A stretch of 64,000 nucleotides of DNA, taken from assembly GCA_014338405.1 (NCBI GenBank), contig JTDE01001492.1:60761-124760 (forward strand), given 5' to 3'. Position 1 is the first letter of the stretch. Each line of letters begins with the position of its first letter. The stretch comes from Paragonimus skrjabini miyazakii (taxonomy: Eukaryota; Platyhelminthes; Trematoda; Plagiorchiida; Troglotrematidae). A program made the position numbers and the translations under genes. A model generated the notes under the pieces. That model did no database searches, was not told the DNA's origin, and saw only the letters and a program-made list of their open reading frames with translations. Below are positions 62,864 to 64,000 of this stretch, one piece after another.

Positions 62864-63367
62864 CTATAGGTATCTGTTGACCCGTACAGTACCCGTCAGT
62901 AAGCTTAACTCTTGCTGTAGGTTGTCCCCTGTGTATATCCTTTGTGCTCTGCTGAAAAGTGTACTGATTAGGTTTTCCTTATTCCATACTGGGCGGAAAC
63001 TTCTAAGATGCATACATTGTCCTGTCCAAGTAGGTTTCTTGTAAAGAGATTTTCCTACCGTGCCATCTGACCTTCGGGTGACCGGGATGTCCAGATACGA
63101 AAGACAGTTACTCACTTCGTTCTCCCTCGTTAGTTTAAAGTTACGATGAGCTTTGTTCAACCTCAAGAATAACACACTTGGACCAATTGAGCTCTGAAAA
63201 CTGGCTAGGATGTTATCTACGTAACGTTTGTACAACGGTTTTGACAGCCTTTCGCATAGTGTGGATTCTACCTCAGCCAAAAAGAAATCCATTAGAAGTG
63301 GACCAAGAGGGCTGCTCACTGCAACCTCGTCCACTTGCCGAAAACCAAAGGTCTGGAAAATGAACAT
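62864..63367 (-). pseudogene. Penelope-like reverse transcriptase palm and thumb
   Basis: An uninterrupted stretch of 167 codons in an otherwise broken RT. It contains the motif B segment SSPLGPLLMDFFLAEVE, the palm motif KRYVDNILASF with Asn in place of the second catalytic Asp, the YLDIPVTRRSDGTVGKSLY block and KPTWTGQCMHLRSFRP, all diagnostic of Penelope-like RTs. RTs use the two Asp of YxDD for metal binding, so YVDN predicts reduced or no activity unless this family tolerates it. Confidence 0.82.
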
Positions 63368-63879
63368 TACATTGTGTGCATAAACGTACTACCGATTTCT
63401 GTTGGATCACTGAGATGGGAAAGGTAGAATTGCTAAAATAAATTCGCAAATACTACGAACGGTTGTTTCATGAAGCAGAATGTTAGTGAACAGGGACGTC
63501 ACATCAGTTTACTTCAGATATCTAAACCATCTACACAGTTCACAAGCTCAAAACTCTCTTTCAGATTATACTTACTGATTTGTTTTCAGACTGGTTCAGG
63601 CAAATTAGCGAGCCAACTGATTAACTTATGCTGCGGTGCGTTACACATGGACATGGTGGGCCGATGTAGGACATTGGGTTTGTCAGTTTTGGGCTCTCCG
63701 TAAATATGCGGCATACATGTGCCCACTGGCTTCACCAGCTTGCACTGATGGACAATGATTACACCATTCATCTCTAACGTTTCTAATTTGCGGCAGATTT
63801 CCTTCTCAGTCTCTAGGAAACAGCAGGTTAGCAATAACAAGGAAACGTCTAACAGCTGATGTTTCCATTACCCGATCTA

Positions 63880-63940
63880 TACTGCTACCTTGGCGAAGTG
63901 GTCGGGCTATGCTGACTAGGACTCCGGTCCCTGTCAGACA
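63880..63940 (+). repeat. Possible tRNA-like SINE head at window end
   Basis: TTGGCGAAGTGGTCGGGC followed by GCTGACTAGGACTCC resembles the D and anticodon arms of a class II tRNA. No box B is seen before about 63990, so this is weak. Confidence 0.3.
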
Positions 63941-64000
63941 GGCCAAAGGGGAGTAGTCAGACGAAAAGTAGTTACACTCGTAGGATTGTATGTCGAACTA

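Larger units (their letters stand above)
62380..63990 (-). mobile_element. Penelope-like element, RT through GIY-YIG (longest copy)
   Basis: Minus strand, in order: finger block HIYGEPKTDKPNVLHRPTM (about 63720-63650), palm motif A DVTSLFTNILLHET (about 63505-63460), motif B SPLGPLLMDFF (about 63320-63285), palm motif C YVDN (63223-63212), thumb (SRAQRIYTGDNLQQEL near 62925), linker (KRTVYSDLLFLGYSK), and GIY-YIG (YSCSYSASYTG then TNRQLAACIEDHVPE). This is the order of a canonical Penelope-like element. Several stops and shifts separate the blocks, so it is inactive. It may continue past the window end. Confidence 0.85.

Noticed and set aside
1..64000. Search for CRISPR arrays, operons and prokaryotic genes
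   Set aside because: No regularly spaced repeats and no closely packed long open frames; the introns and element types are eukaryotic.

Overview
The window looks like nuclear DNA of a parasitic flatworm, most likely a digenean fluke. It is moderately AT-rich, has long introns with GT-AG borders, no operons, and a dense load of decayed retroelements. The fluke placement is an inference from family knowledge: an RTE-type retrotransposon tail of the kind abundant in trematodes, several Penelope-like elements, and a tRNA-derived SINE carrying a hammerhead ribozyme, a design known from the schistosome Sm-alpha family. I cannot name the species.

Positions 345-26735, minus strand, hold one complete gene. 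It is a six-exon protocadherin-like cell-adhesion receptor of about 978 residues with a signal peptide, seven extracellular cadherin repeats, one transmembrane helix and a short cytoplasmic tail. All five introns are phase 0 and the exon borders join in frame across repeats 5, 6 and 7. Exon 1 alone encodes the signal peptide and repeats 1-4. A poly(A) signal lies about 160 bases after the stop.

Intron 4 holds an RTE 3' end and an inverted pair of ribozyme-SINE fragments. Intron 3 holds a back-to-back pair of Penelope fragments with 136-bp inverted ends. Intron 1 has tRNA-like SINE heads.

Positions 26736-64000 are mostly non-genic: two related solo-LTR-like copies (31111-31434 minus, 56683-57038 plus, the second with a 4-bp target duplication), a Ty3/gypsy RT-RNase H relic (about 55030-55700), three more Penelope loci (about 39780-40910, 47455-48075 and 62380-63990, all minus), a second RTE 3' end (59840-60236 minus) and the best ribozyme-SINE cluster (50075-50760). 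One weak two-exon gene candidate lies at 41957-42683.

The most interesting element is the SINE family. It combines a pol III-type tRNA head (box A and box B), an intact 45-nt hammerhead ribozyme (three copies in the window, two identical) and a 3' terminus that is the perfect 9-nt complement of the ribozyme's catalytic core. That last point suggests a possible self-masking switch.
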